A DNA stretch of 64,000 nucleotides. Source: CALEUX01 sp964608615. GTDB taxonomy: Bacteria > Bacteroidota > Bacteroidia > Bacteroidales > Marinilabiliaceae. Shown here piece after piece: positions 18,124 through 26,716 of the stretch; position 1 is the first letter of the stretch, and each line of letters begins with the position of its first letter. The translations under genes and the position numbers were made by a program. The notes under the pieces were generated by a model. It did not search any database. It saw nothing but the letters and a program-made list of their open reading frames with translations, and was not told the origin of the DNA. The stretch lies in contig CAZSQG010000008.1 of NCBI GenBank assembly GCA_964608615.1, positions 12,955-76,954 on the forward strand. Direction: 5' to 3'.

Positions 18124-19668
18124 ATGTCATTAAAACAACGCATCCTTGATCTTCGGAAACGAAAAGAAAAAGTTCAGCAGGGTGGAGGTGAAAAAGCCAT
18201 TGAGAAACAGGTGGCTATGGGTAAAATGACTGCCCGTGACCGAATACTGGCACTGGTGGACAGCGAATCTTTTACCGAATTTGACCTTTTTGTTGAACAT
18301 GAAGCCCGTGATTTCGGGATGGATAAAAAGGAATTGCATGGTGATGGGGTAATTATTGGTACTGGAACCATTTATGGTGCTCCAGTTTGTATTTATGCAC
18401 AAGATTTCACTGTTGCAGGTGGCTCATTAGGTCTTATGCATGCCCGAAAAATCACCAAAATAATGGATCATGCTCTCAAGATGAGAGTTCCTTTAATTGG
18501 AATAAATGATTCAGGAGGTGCCAGGATTCAGGAAGGAGTTAATTCTCTTGCCGGTTATGGTGAAATCTTTTACAGAAACACTATTGCCTCAGGTGTAATA
18601 CCTCAAATTTCTGTTATTCTTGGTCCATGTGCCGGTGGAGCTGTTTATTCTCCTGCATTAACTGATTTTGTTTTCATGGTGGATAACATTTCTAAAATGT
18701 TTATTACCGGTCCCAATGTAATAAAAACAGTTTTGGGAGAAGAGATCTCGATGGAAGAATTGGGTGGAGCCCGCGTTCATGCGGAAATCACCGGTAATGC
18801 GCATTTTTTTGCACAAAGTGAGAATGAGTGCTTTGAGCAAATAAAAAAGCTGATTACTTTTATTCCATGGAGTAATACGCAAAAGGCTAAAGTCTTTCCT
18901 CCACGTGAGCCCAAGTTTAAAGGTAGTATTGAAGACATAATCCCGTCTGATCCTAAACAGCCATACGATGTACGTGATATTGTTAGGGCTATTGTGGATG
19001 ACTCAGATTTCTTTGAAATTCATGAGCTTTTTGCACGTAATATTGTGATTGGTTTTGGTCGTATGAACGGACAAACCATCGGGTTTGTTGCCAATCAACC
19101 TATGTATTTGGCTGGTGTACTTGATTGCGATAGCTCAGACAAGGCTGCAAGGTTTATTCGTTTTTGTAATGCATTCAACATCCCAATCATAACCCTGGAA
19201 GACATGCCTGGTTATTTGCCTGGCGTTGATCAGGAACATGCGGGTGTTATTCGTCATGGAGCTAAAGTACTGTATGCTTATTCTGAGGCTACAGTTCCAA
19301 AAATCACTGTTATTCTCCGTAAGGCTTATGGAGGCGGATATATTGCCATGAACTCCCGCCACCTTGGTGCCGATTTTATGTTTGCATGGCCAACAGCAGA
19401 AATTGCCGTTATGGGGCCTGAGGGAGCTGCCAACATCATCTTTAAGAAAGAAATTGATGAAGCTGCCGATCCAGATGCTATGCGTGCATTGAAGGTTGAG
19501 GAATACATTGAACGGTTTGCAAATCCTTATGTTGCTGCTGCCAAAGGGTATGTTGATGCAGTAATTGAGCCTGAAGAAACGCGTAAGTTGTTATTGCATG
19601 CCATTGAGGTATCGAGCAATAAAAATGACGTAAGACCATTTAAAAAACACGGAATTCCTCCATTTTAA
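18124..19668 (+). CDS. Acyl-CoA carboxylase / methylmalonyl-CoA decarboxylase carboxyltransferase subunit
   Basis: A 514-residue biotin-dependent carboxyltransferase of the PccB/MmdA type. The N-terminal half shows GQHARDRI-like KMTARDRILALVDS, the CoA-site motif RVPLIGINDSGGARIQEG, and GPCAGGAVYSPALTDF. The C-terminal half shows PGYLPGVDQEHAGVIRHGAK and KAYGGGYIAMNSRHLGAD. It moves a carboxyl group between carboxybiotin and propionyl-CoA/methylmalonyl-CoA. The start is set at ATG 18124 rather than the TTG two codons upstream. It is followed after 11 bases by a biotin carrier gene, so the pair forms part of one enzyme, used either for carboxylation or in propionate-forming decarboxylation. 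Confidence 0.92.
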   Translation: MSLKQRILDLRKRKEKVQQGGGEKAIEKQVAMGKMTARDRILALVDSESFTEFDLFVEHEARDFGMDKKELHGDGVIIGTGTIYGAPVCIYAQDFTVAGGSLGLMHARKITKIMDHALKMRVPLIGINDSGGARIQEGVNSLAGYGEIFYRNTIASGVIPQISVILGPCAGGAVYSPALTDFVFMVDNISKMFITGPNVIKTVLGEEISMEELGGARVHAEITGNAHFFAQSENECFEQIKKLITFIPWSNTQKAKVFPPREPKFKGSIEDIIPSDPKQPYDVRDIVRAIVDDSDFFEIHELFARNIVIGFGRMNGQTIGFVANQPMYLAGVLDCDSSDKAARFIRFCNAFNIPIITLEDMPGYLPGVDQEHAGVIRHGAKVLYAYSEATVPKITVILRKAYGGGYIAMNSRHLGADFMFAWPTAEIAVMGPEGAANIIFKKEIDEAADPDAMRALKVEEYIERFANPYVAAAKGYVDAVIEPEETRKLLLHAIEVSSNKNDVRPFKKHGIPPF

Positions 19669-19679
19669 TGGATTAAGCT

Positions 19680-20000
19680 ATGGAAGAGATAAAAGAAGAG
19701 TTGGTTGATTTTGTTGTCCTTGCACGGAAATACAAAACAATCCTTACGAAAAAATTCATCAACCGAAAGCCTTATGTAGCTCCTAATTCAAAGGAGGTTA
19801 AATCATATATTCCGGGAACTATAATCAAGCTCAAGGTTAAGGAAGGTTCAAAGGTTAAAGCTGGAACTATTATTCTAATACTGGAAGCAATGAAAATGAT
19901 GAATAAAGTTATTATGCCTTTTGATGGGAAAATAAAGAAGATTTATGTTTCCGAAGGTGAAAAAATCCCTAAGGGATTTAAAATGATTGAAATTGAATAA
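19680..20000 (+). CDS. Biotin carboxyl carrier protein
   Basis: A 106-residue carrier with the biotinylation motif ILEAMKMMNKVIMPF near residue 72, whose lysine is the biotin site. The domain is a biotinyl hammerhead (IPGTIIKLKVKEGSKVKAGT ... GKIKKIYVSEGEKI). The N-terminal ~40 residues lack the long Pro/Ala linker seen in many carriers. It works with the carboxyltransferase immediately upstream. No biotin carboxylase gene or membrane decarboxylase subunit follows within the unit: a strong terminator ends it after 2 bases, so the partner subunits must be encoded elsewhere. Confidence 0.92.
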   Translation: MEEIKEELVDFVVLARKYKTILTKKFINRKPYVAPNSKEVKSYIPGTIIKLKVKEGSKVKAGTIILILEAMKMMNKVIMPFDGKIKKIYVSEGEKIPKGFKMIEIE

Positions 20001-20002
20001 AT

Positions 20003-20031
20003 AAAAAGGCCGGTTAATACCGGCCTTTTTT
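20003..20031 (+). terminator. Terminator after biotin carrier gene
   Basis: The stem AAGGCCGGT/ACCGGCCTT with a following T tract starts 3 bases past the stop codon. It is GC-rich and strong. Confidence 0.92.
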
Positions 20032-20137
20032 ATTTATGTTTTTGGTTAAATATGATATTAAGGTAGGGTTTCATAACGAAACAAATTTGATAGGAGGCCA
20101 TTCCGATACATAATTAAATATAGTTACTGCTTTATTG

Positions 20138-20187
20138 AGTGTCCCTGCTCGTTAGCGGGGCTACCTGTCCCGACTGAAAGACGGGAG
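20138..20187. repeat. Pair of short GC-rich hairpins in intergenic DNA
   Basis: Two adjacent small stems are visible: CCCTGCTCGTTAGCGGG (imperfect) and CCCGACTGAAAGACGGG (CCCG/CGGG with extension). They stand out from AT-rich surroundings and may be a piece of a dispersed palindromic repeat. No tRNA arm set can be drawn from them. Confidence 0.35.
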
Positions 20188-20298
20188 GCTATACGACCTT
20201 TAAAAAAACAATTATTTAAGTATGAAAATTAACTGGAAAGAACGCAGAGGAAACCGCAAAGTTCGCAAAAATCCTATTACTAATTCTTTGCGCTCTCT

Positions 20299-20375
20299 AC
20301 GAATAAATAACTTTGCGCCCTTTGCGTTTAATATTTTGTCATGTAAATCATTTTATAACCCTCCTTAATAGTTAC
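20299..20375 (-). repeat. Dispersed repeat, copy 1 (inverted relative to copy 2)
   Basis: About 75 bases here are nearly identical to the reverse complement of 44230-44306. On the minus strand the shared part begins near TTGTAACTATT, passes GGAGGGTT and GATTTACATGACAAAATATT, and ends in AACGCAAAGGGCGCAAAG and TTATTTA. Only a few mismatches are seen by eye. A further degenerate GCAAAG-rich stretch continues to about 20250. It is intergenic and shows no open frame, so it is a non-coding repeat family of this genome. Confidence 0.75.
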
Positions 20376-20493
20376 AAACTTTTTAATTAAATCGATACTG
20401 ATAAACAAACAAATGACTATTTTTACAAACTCGTATTTATAGGCTTTCCGCATCCGGGGCCATTATTTGGATCACATAAAAAGGGAAAACAAT

Positions 20494-21933
20494 ATGCGTC
20501 GTACGAAAGTAATTGACATTCTGAAGTCAGAGGATCTTGGGAAAGAATTCCTAGTTAAAGGATGGGTGCGCACCCGTCGGGGAAATAAACAGGTTAACTT
20601 TATTGCTGTAAATGATGGCTCAATTATTCATAATCTTCAAATTGTTGCTGATATGGAACAATTTGATGAGGAGCTAATGCGTAAGGTTACTACGGGGGCT
20701 TCTTTGGCTGTTTGGGGATTGCTGAATCCATCGCAGGGAGGTGGCCAAAAAGTTGAGCTGGTAGCTACGAAAATTGAAGTAATTGGTGAATGTAACGTAA
20801 ATGATTATCCATTACAGCCTAAAAAACACTCCTTAGAATTTTTGCGTGAAATTGCCCACCTGCGCTTTCGTACCAACACATTCAGTGCAATATCACGTGT
20901 AAGGCATTCTATGATTTTTGCCGTTCACAGCTTTTTTTCATCTAAAGGTTTTGTTAATATTCATACGCCAATTATCACGGCTTCTGATGCTGAAGGGGCT
21001 GGCGAGATGTTTCAGGTAACTACCCTGGATTTGAAAAATCCACCCCGTACAGAGACCGGTGAATTGGATTATTCACAAGATTTTTTTGGCAAGGCAACCA
21101 ATCTAACTGTTTCGGGTCAGCTCGAAGGAGAATTGGCAGCTATGGCTCTTTCTGAAATTTACACCTTCGGGCCAACTTTCAGAGCAGAGAATTCTAACAC
21201 ATCGCGCCACCTTGCTGAATTCTGGATGATTGAACCTGAAATGGCTTTTTATGAACTTGAGAACAATATGGATTTGGCCGAAGAGTTTCTTAAGTATCTT
21301 ATTAATTATGCCCTTGAGAATTGTTTGGACGACTTGCAATTTCTGAGTCAGAGGTTAATTGAAGAGGAGAAAGATAAGAAGGCTGAAGATAGAAGTATGG
21401 AACTGGTTGAGAAGTTGAAATTTGTTCTTGAAAATGATTTTATACGACTCACATATGCCGAGGCGGTTGAAATATTGAAAAACTCAAAACCCAATAAAAA
21501 AGGTCAATTCAAATACCTGATTGAAGGTTATGGCGCTGATCTTCAAAGTGAACATGAAAGATACCTGGTTGAGAAACATTTTAAAAAACCGGTTATTCTA
21601 ATAGATTATCCAAAAGAGATAAAGGCTTTTTACATGAAGCTTAATGCCGATGGTAAAACAGTTAGGGCAATGGATGTGTTGTTTCCTCAAATAGGAGAGA
21701 TTATTGGAGGTTCACAGCGAGAAGAAAACTACGATAAGTTGGTGAAACGCATGAATGAAATGAATGTACCGGTTGAGGATATGTCGTGGTATCTCGATAC
21801 CCGGCGTTTTGGTTCGGTACCTCATAGTGGTTTTGGTCTTGGATTTGAACGCTTAATGTTATTTGTAACGGGAATGGGAAACATTCGAGACGTTATTGCA
21901 TTTCCAAGGACTCCTAAAAATGCTGAATTTTAA
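20494..21933 (+). CDS. asnS: Asparaginyl-tRNA synthetase
   Basis: Charges tRNA-Asn with asparagine. The 479-residue class II enzyme has an N-terminal OB-fold anticodon domain (residues ~15-110, FLVKGWVRTRRGNKQVNFI), class II motif 2 (TFRAENSNTSRHLAEFWMIE) and motif 3 (GFGLGFERLMLFVTGMGNIR). The FWMIEPEM motif and the lack of an AspRS-type insertion point to asparagine. The ATG at 20494 is chosen; a TTG nine codons upstream is open but unlike relatives. Preceded by a 490-base intergenic stretch holding the dispersed repeat. Confidence 0.95.
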   Translation: MRRTKVIDILKSEDLGKEFLVKGWVRTRRGNKQVNFIAVNDGSIIHNLQIVADMEQFDEELMRKVTTGASLAVWGLLNPSQGGGQKVELVATKIEVIGECNVNDYPLQPKKHSLEFLREIAHLRFRTNTFSAISRVRHSMIFAVHSFFSSKGFVNIHTPIITASDAEGAGEMFQVTTLDLKNPPRTETGELDYSQDFFGKATNLTVSGQLEGELAAMALSEIYTFGPTFRAENSNTSRHLAEFWMIEPEMAFYELENNMDLAEEFLKYLINYALENCLDDLQFLSQRLIEEEKDKKAEDRSMELVEKLKFVLENDFIRLTYAEAVEILKNSKPNKKGQFKYLIEGYGADLQSEHERYLVEKHFKKPVILIDYPKEIKAFYMKLNADGKTVRAMDVLFPQIGEIIGGSQREENYDKLVKRMNEMNVPVEDMSWYLDTRRFGSVPHSGFGLGFERLMLFVTGMGNIRDVIAFPRTPKNAEF

Positions 21934-22001
21934 TAAGTTATTACATGGATCGAATAAAAGATTGTTAAGGTCCAGAAATAAATAACAGGCTAAATTATTT
22001 T

Positions 22002-22044
22002 AATGGTGGATTTGAGAGGATAAGCCTTTCAATCCACCATTTTT
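22002..22044 (+). terminator. asnS: Hairpin after asnS
   Basis: The arms AATGGTGGATT and AATCCACCATT pair fully, extended inside by GAGAGG/CCTTTC with a mismatch, and a short T run follows. It lies between the convergent asnS and ispE genes. Confidence 0.7.
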
Positions 22045-22097
22045 GCTAGGATTTCCACAGTTTTAGCTTTTAAGGTATACTAATCTCTGCGTTTAAA

Positions 22098-22913
22098 TTA
22101 TATTAAACCTCTATATGTTTTATAGTTTTTTGGCCATGAAATTTCCGGATTTGAGTTAAATATGCCGTAAACAGATGACCCACTCCCCGACATAGAAGCA
22201 TAAAGCGCCCCTTTATTGTAAAGATTTTCTTTTATGGCTTTTATTTCGGGGTATTTATTAAAAACAGAAGACTCAAAATCATTAGAAACTGTGTTTTTCC
22301 AATCTTTTAAGGGGTTATGCGTCAATTCTTCAAGAGAAAATGGAGGCTTGTGCGGAATAATATTTTTGTAAGCCTCCGAAGTAGGAATAAAAACCGGAGG
22401 AGTTATTATTTCAATCCAGAGGCCCGACAAGTCGATACTTGTTTCAGAGAATTCATTTCCAATGCCTTTAGCTAAAACAGCTTTGTTGTTGATGAACACT
22501 GCACAATCGGCACCTATTTTGGAAGCAATAATCTCTAATTTTTCATTAGTTAAACCAACATTGTACTGCTCATTTAGCAGTGTTAGCATAAAAGCAGCAT
22601 CGGCCGATCCTCCGGCCAACCCGGCTCCAAAAGGAATTATCTTATGCAGATGGATATTAAGGTTGGGTATATTAGCATGCTCCCGCATAAGTTGAACAGC
22701 TTTTAAGCATAGGTTGTTCTCCGGTTTACAGTCAATCTGAAGTCCTGTATTTGCAAAGGTGTCACTAGATGACTCCCGGTTTGTGAGAACCTCAAGAACA
22801 TCGCAAAATCCTTTTATTGGCACAAAAATGGTTTCAAGACTATGGTAGCCATCATTTCTTTTTGAGGTTACTAATAGTCCCAGGTTTATTTTAGCATTTG
22901 GAAATACAATCAT
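22098..22913 (-). CDS. ispE: 4-diphosphocytidyl-2-C-methyl-D-erythritol kinase
   Basis: Fourth enzyme of the non-mevalonate isoprenoid pathway, using ATP to phosphorylate CDP-methylerythritol. The protein of 271 residues is a GHMP kinase: FPNAKINLGLLVTSKRNDGYH at the N-terminus, the glycine-rich loop PFGAGLAGGSADAAFMLTLLN and the C-terminal YASMSGSGSSVYGIF. The ATG at 22913 is chosen because it gives MIVFPNAKINLGL; a GTG three codons upstream is also open. Confidence 0.93.
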   Translation of the reverse strand: MIVFPNAKINLGLLVTSKRNDGYHSLETIFVPIKGFCDVLEVLTNRESSSDTFANTGLQIDCKPENNLCLKAVQLMREHANIPNLNIHLHKIIPFGAGLAGGSADAAFMLTLLNEQYNVGLTNEKLEIIASKIGADCAVFINNKAVLAKGIGNEFSETSIDLSGLWIEIITPPVFIPTSEAYKNIIPHKPPFSLEELTHNPLKDWKNTVSNDFESSVFNKYPEIKAIKENLYNKGALYASMSGSGSSVYGIFNSNPEISWPKNYKTYRGLI

Positions 22914-23176
22914 TTTAACCACCTGATTAATGTTCTACAAAGAAAAGTGAAAAATATTAAACAGATTAACTGTAATTGAATTTTGTATAAAAAAATGCTG
23001 TAAGGTGTTTTGCTTATGGAGAAATGGCAAATGATAAAAAAAAGTATTGTTAATATCTTAAAATATGCTAAGATGCAGAAAGATAGGTGTATGCACGTGT
23101 GAGTATGTTGATAAAACTGTTAATGGATTGTTGATAGGAATGAGTTTTTTGTTTTTCCTCAGCTGGTTAAAATTCT

Positions 23177-23184
23177 TACCTTTG
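23177..23184 (+). promoter_or_regulatory. dnaB: -7 promoter element of dnaB
   Basis: TACCTTTG matches TAnnTTTG and lies 31 bases upstream of the dnaB start codon. The expected -33 TTTG is not at the ideal distance (a TTG lies about 25 bases upstream), so the call is moderate. Confidence 0.42.
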
Positions 23185-23215
23185 TCATCCGTCTTAAAAA
23201 AAAGTCCCTTTATAA

Positions 23216-24757
23216 ATGGCCGAAAAGAGATATAACAAATCGAATAAACCAACTGAGTCTATGGACATGAGCATTGGTAAAATGCCTCCTCAGGCCATTG
23301 AGCTTGAAGAAGCTGTATTGGGTGCCATGCTACTTGAAAAAGATGCTTTTACCACAGTTTCGGAAATTCTTAAACCAGAGTGTTTTTATAAAGAAGCTCA
23401 TCAACACATTTTTTCGGCTATTAATAATTTGTTTGGTAAAGAGCAACCAATAGATATGCTTACTGTAACCGAAGAGGTTCGGCGTATGGGTAAGATTGAT
23501 GAAGTTGGGGGAGCATTTTATATAACACAATTAACCAGCAGGGTAGCTTCGGCTGCGCATATTGAGTATCATGCACGAATAATTTACCAGAAGTTTTTAC
23601 AACGTCAGGTAATTCATCTTTCGGGAACATTCCAGACTAAAGCTTACGACGATTCGGTGGATGTTGAAGATTTGCTTGAGGAAGCTGAAAATTCCCTGTT
23701 TATGCTTTCGCAGGGAAGCATGAAGCGCGATGCTACACAGATTAATCCTGTTATTAGTGATGCCATTGAAAAAATTCAGCTTGCAGGCAAACGAACTGAT
23801 GGATTAAGTGGAGTTCCTTCTGGATTTACTGAACTTGACCGCATTACTTCGGGATGGCAAGCTTCGGATATGGTTGTTATTGCAGCTCGTCCTGCAATGG
23901 GGAAAACAGCATTTGTATTATCCATGGCAAGAAATATGGCTGTTAAGTATAAGCAGGGAGTAGCTGTTTTTTCGTTGGAGATGTCCAATATTCAGCTGGT
24001 TAATCGTTTGATTGTAGCCGAAACAGAACTTCCTGCCGATAAAATTAAGAATGGTAATTTGGATGCTTTTGAATGGAAGCAACTGGATACAAAAATAAAA
24101 GGCTTAATTGACGCACCTATTTATGTGGATGATACCGCCGGATTGAGCATCTTTGAACTTAGGGCTAAATGTCGTCGTCTTAAAAAACAACATGATATAC
24201 AGNNNNNNNNNNTTCAGTTGATGAGTGCCAGCGGTATGAACCCGGGCAACAGGCAGGAAGAGGTTAGTATGATTTCCCGTTCACTAAAGGGATTGGCAAA
24301 AGAACTTAGTATACCAATTATAGCATTGTCACAGTTGAATCGTGGTGTTGAGAGCCGAACGGGCGATGGTAAGCGTCCTCAGTTATCTGATTTACGTGAG
24401 TCAGGAGCTATTGAGCAGGATGCTGATATGGTATTATTTATTCATCGCCCCGAATATTATAAGATAACTGAGGATGAACAGGGGAATTCACTTATCGGTT
24501 TGGCTGAGATAATTATTGCCAAACACCGAAATGGTGCAACAGGAGATATTAAGCTGAGATTCAGGCCTGAAGCTATTAGGTTTGAGGATTTGGAAGGAGA
24601 AAATTACGGTAATGGGTTTGGAATGGATTTTAATGTTCCGGTTACCCTTGGCTCAAAAATGAATGAACCGGCAGGAGCAGCATCAAACATACCGGCCGAT
24701 AATTTTGGCAATTCATTATCGTTGGGTAATAGTTTTGAAAGAGATGCAAAATTCTAA
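23216..24757 (+). CDS. dnaB: Replicative DNA helicase DnaB (interrupted by an assembly gap)
   Basis: Unwinds DNA at the replication fork. The N-terminal domain (PPQAIELEEAVLGAMLLEKDAF) is followed by the RecA-like helicase domain with Walker A AARPAMGKTAFVLSMA and the late motifs IALSQLNRGVE and LRESGAIEQDADMVLFIHRPE. Ten N at 24203-24212 replace the start of the Walker B strand just before QLMSASG. Relatives normally have about seven residues (ending in an Asp-Tyr-Leu) where the gap leaves room for only four, so the gap size is a placeholder. Frame is kept across it. The gene itself is surely intact in the organism. Confidence 0.95.
   Translation: MAEKRYNKSNKPTESMDMSIGKMPPQAIELEEAVLGAMLLEKDAFTTVSEILKPECFYKEAHQHIFSAINNLFGKEQPIDMLTVTEEVRRMGKIDEVGGAFYITQLTSRVASAAHIEYHARIIYQKFLQRQVIHLSGTFQTKAYDDSVDVEDLLEEAENSLFMLSQGSMKRDATQINPVISDAIEKIQLAGKRTDGLSGVPSGFTELDRITSGWQASDMVVIAARPAMGKTAFVLSMARNMAVKYKQGVAVFSLEMSNIQLVNRLIVAETELPADKIKNGNLDAFEWKQLDTKIKGLIDAPIYVDDTAGLSIFELRAKCRRLKKQHDIQXXXXQLMSASGMNPGNRQEEVSMISRSLKGLAKELSIPIIALSQLNRGVESRTGDGKRPQLSDLRESGAIEQDADMVLFIHRPEYYKITEDEQGNSLIGLAEIIIAKHRNGATGDIKLRFRPEAIRFEDLEGENYGNGFGMDFNVPVTLGSKMNEPAGAASNIPADNFGNSLSLGNSFERDAKF
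24203..24212. other. Assembly gap (10 N) in dnaB
   Basis: A run of exactly ten N. Comparison with the conserved DnaB Walker B strand suggests about nine bases more are missing than the N count shows. Confidence 0.9.
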
Positions 24758-24896
24758 TTTGGAATTTAGGATACAACTTATAAAGCCATCATTGTTTAGA
24801 AGATCCATTTAGCCCGTTTTTTAAGCATTTATTTTATGGAGCTAAATGTATAGAACTAGGTGTTAAAGTGATTTCGCATCAAAGTTTTTGCAATAC

Positions 24897-25589
24897 TTAA
24901 AGCATATTTTTCAGCTCCAGAAGGGAAGAGATTTCTTTAAAAACTGTTTCGTTGTGGGGTGTTTTTGATGGGTTGAAAAACACATGGTCCAGGCCAAAGT
25001 TTTTGGCTCCATAAATATCGGCTTCTAAACTATCGCCAATAATCAGACTCTCTTTTTTACGGGCATTACAACTTTTAATAGCATATTCAAAAAACGCTTT
25101 TTTGGGTTTTTGATGGCCTACCTCTTCTGAAATAAAAACCTTTTTAAAGTAGGGTTTAAGTCCACTGTTTTCAATTTTCACATATTGAGTTTCTTTAAAA
25201 CCATTGGTTATAATATGCATATCATACTTTGAATGAAGGTATTCCAGTACTTCAATGGTATGAGGAATCAAGGTTTTTTGGGTGGGGTTTTGTTTGATGA
25301 AATCATCAGCAAACCTTTCGGCTGTATCTTTATCATCAAATCCAACAGAGCAAAAAGTATTGTAAAATCGATTAACATTAAGATCCTTTTTTCTAATTTC
25401 TCCGTTACGGTACTGAATCCATAACCCAATATTTATAGGCTTATAACTCTCAAAAAAATCATCGAAATTATCGAAGAACTGTTGTAGCTTATAACTATCG
25501 AACAACTGAGTTAGGGTAATTTTTTCGTTTGTTGCAAAGTCCCATATTGTATGATCAAGATCGAAAAAAAGGTGCTTGTAATTACGCAT
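24897..25589 (-). CDS. HAD-family nucleotidase (YjjG-like)
   Basis: A 230-residue HAD hydrolase with motif I FFDLDHTIWDF (the two aspartates being nucleophile and acid), motif II IITNGFKETQ, and motifs III/IV GHQKPKKAFFEYAIKS and IIGDSLEADIYGAKNFG. The helical cap and the opening NYKHLFFDLDHTIWDFATN match the YjjG-type family, which removes phosphate from (often non-canonical) pyrimidine nucleoside monophosphates. Function is inferred at family level. Confidence 0.85.
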   Translation of the reverse strand: MRNYKHLFFDLDHTIWDFATNEKITLTQLFDSYKLQQFFDNFDDFFESYKPINIGLWIQYRNGEIRKKDLNVNRFYNTFCSVGFDDKDTAERFADDFIKQNPTQKTLIPHTIEVLEYLHSKYDMHIITNGFKETQYVKIENSGLKPYFKKVFISEEVGHQKPKKAFFEYAIKSCNARKKESLIIGDSLEADIYGAKNFGLDHVFFNPSKTPHNETVFKEISSLLELKNML

Positions 25590-25625
25590 TGTTAATTTGT
25601 AAAATACTTAAAAATAGCTATATAA

Positions 25626-25667
25626 AAGAAATTTGTCATTACGATTTCGCATAATGACAAATTTCTT
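25626..25667 (-). terminator. Perfect 16-bp inverted repeat, likely terminator
   Basis: The arms AAGAAATTTGTCATTA and TAATGACAAATTTCTT are separated by ten bases and lie 27 bases past the stop codon of the coiled-coil lipoprotein gene (minus strand), upstream of the HAD gene. The arms are AT-rich and lack a long T tract, so it could also be an operator or attenuator. Confidence 0.5.
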
Positions 25668-25693
25668 AAAAGAACTAAGTGAGGTTAAAATCA

Positions 25694-26566
25694 CTAATTA
25701 ACCTGAACAACCAAGTATTTTGAGATACTCCAGAACTTTTCGGAGTTAAGAATTACCAAAATCAGATTCTCTTCTTCATCTTTAGTCAGTTCGAAACTAC
25801 CTTGTGGATGCGGGGTAAGTAATTCGGCCTTCAAATGGTAAATAGGTATGGAATTAGTTTCCCGGATATCGATGGGGTTGAAGTATTTTTGTTCGAATTC
25901 ATTTGTTAGCACCTTATCTTCGCCGAAGAACAAAAATCCTTCACGAGCGATAATTTTTTTATCTTTCAGCTCTTTTTTAGTGCCAATAGCATAATAAGCC
26001 ATGTTAAGATTATCGCGTGTAGATTTCAACTCAGAACTTGTTTGATCCGATATATTTCTTATCGAATCAACAGCATGAGTAAGGCCTCCAACGGTATAAT
26101 TCAATTGCTCAATCTGAAGGTTTTTATCATGCAGCATTTCGTTCAAACGGGCAATCTCTTCGGTTTTTTCTTTAAGTTGAGAATTAAGTCCGGCAATAAC
26201 TTTTTGGAGGTTCTTATTATCAACACCGGCTTTTTTCATCTGATCTTCAAGCTTCTGAATCTGTTCTTTGTTCTGCACCATCAAGTCATAAATCAATTGA
26301 ATATCTTCATTAATCTGATCAGCTGAGGTGCCTTTAACATCGCCTGATTCAGCTTTTAATGAGATAATCTGTTCTTTTTCTTTGATTGATTGGAGGTTTG
26401 ATTCAATGGTACTCATTGATTCAAGCATCTGGTTCAATTGAATCTCTTTTAAGGCTGAAGCCATTAATAGTGAATCATTTGTTTGACGAAGCTCGGTTTT
26501 ACTTGGGCCGAAATCACATTGCCAAAACAATGGCAATATTAATAGAATAACTAAAAGATTTTTCAT
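25694..26566 (-). CDS. Coiled-coil lipoprotein, function unknown
   Basis: The start is set at the ATG giving MKNLLVILLILPLFWQC, a clear lipoprotein signal with the acylated cysteine near residue 17; the open frame reaches 12 codons further upstream. Residues ~25-190 form a long coiled coil (heptads rich in Leu, Ile, Lys, Glu, for example AGLNSQLKEKTEEIARLNEM). The C-terminal ~100 residues (GTKKELKDKKIIAREGFLFFG and after) form a compact domain seen in other Bacteroidota coiled-coil lipoproteins, some named as collagen-binding adhesins; I would not carry over that function. Envelope location is supported; the role is unknown. Confidence 0.75.
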   Translation of the reverse strand: MKNLLVILLILPLFWQCDFGPSKTELRQTNDSLLMASALKEIQLNQMLESMSTIESNLQSIKEKEQIISLKAESGDVKGTSADQINEDIQLIYDLMVQNKEQIQKLEDQMKKAGVDNKNLQKVIAGLNSQLKEKTEEIARLNEMLHDKNLQIEQLNYTVGGLTHAVDSIRNISDQTSSELKSTRDNLNMAYYAIGTKKELKDKKIIAREGFLFFGEDKVLTNEFEQKYFNPIDIRETNSIPIYHLKAELLTPHPQGSFELTKDEEENLILVILNSEKFWSISKYLVVQVN

Positions 26567-26716
26567 AACGTATTTGTTTTTAATGGTATTATGTACATTC
26601 ACATTTATAAAATGAATTGGGTAATTAAGTGTTTAATCAATGATGTAAAGTTCATAATCCATAAGCTTTAATTTTAATTTAAGTTGTTGTTTTCTACTAA
26701 TGCTAATAATTTGCCT

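Noticed and set aside
20138..20187. tRNA-like stems
   Set aside because: Two small hairpins only; no acceptor stem, no anticodon or T-loop arrangement.
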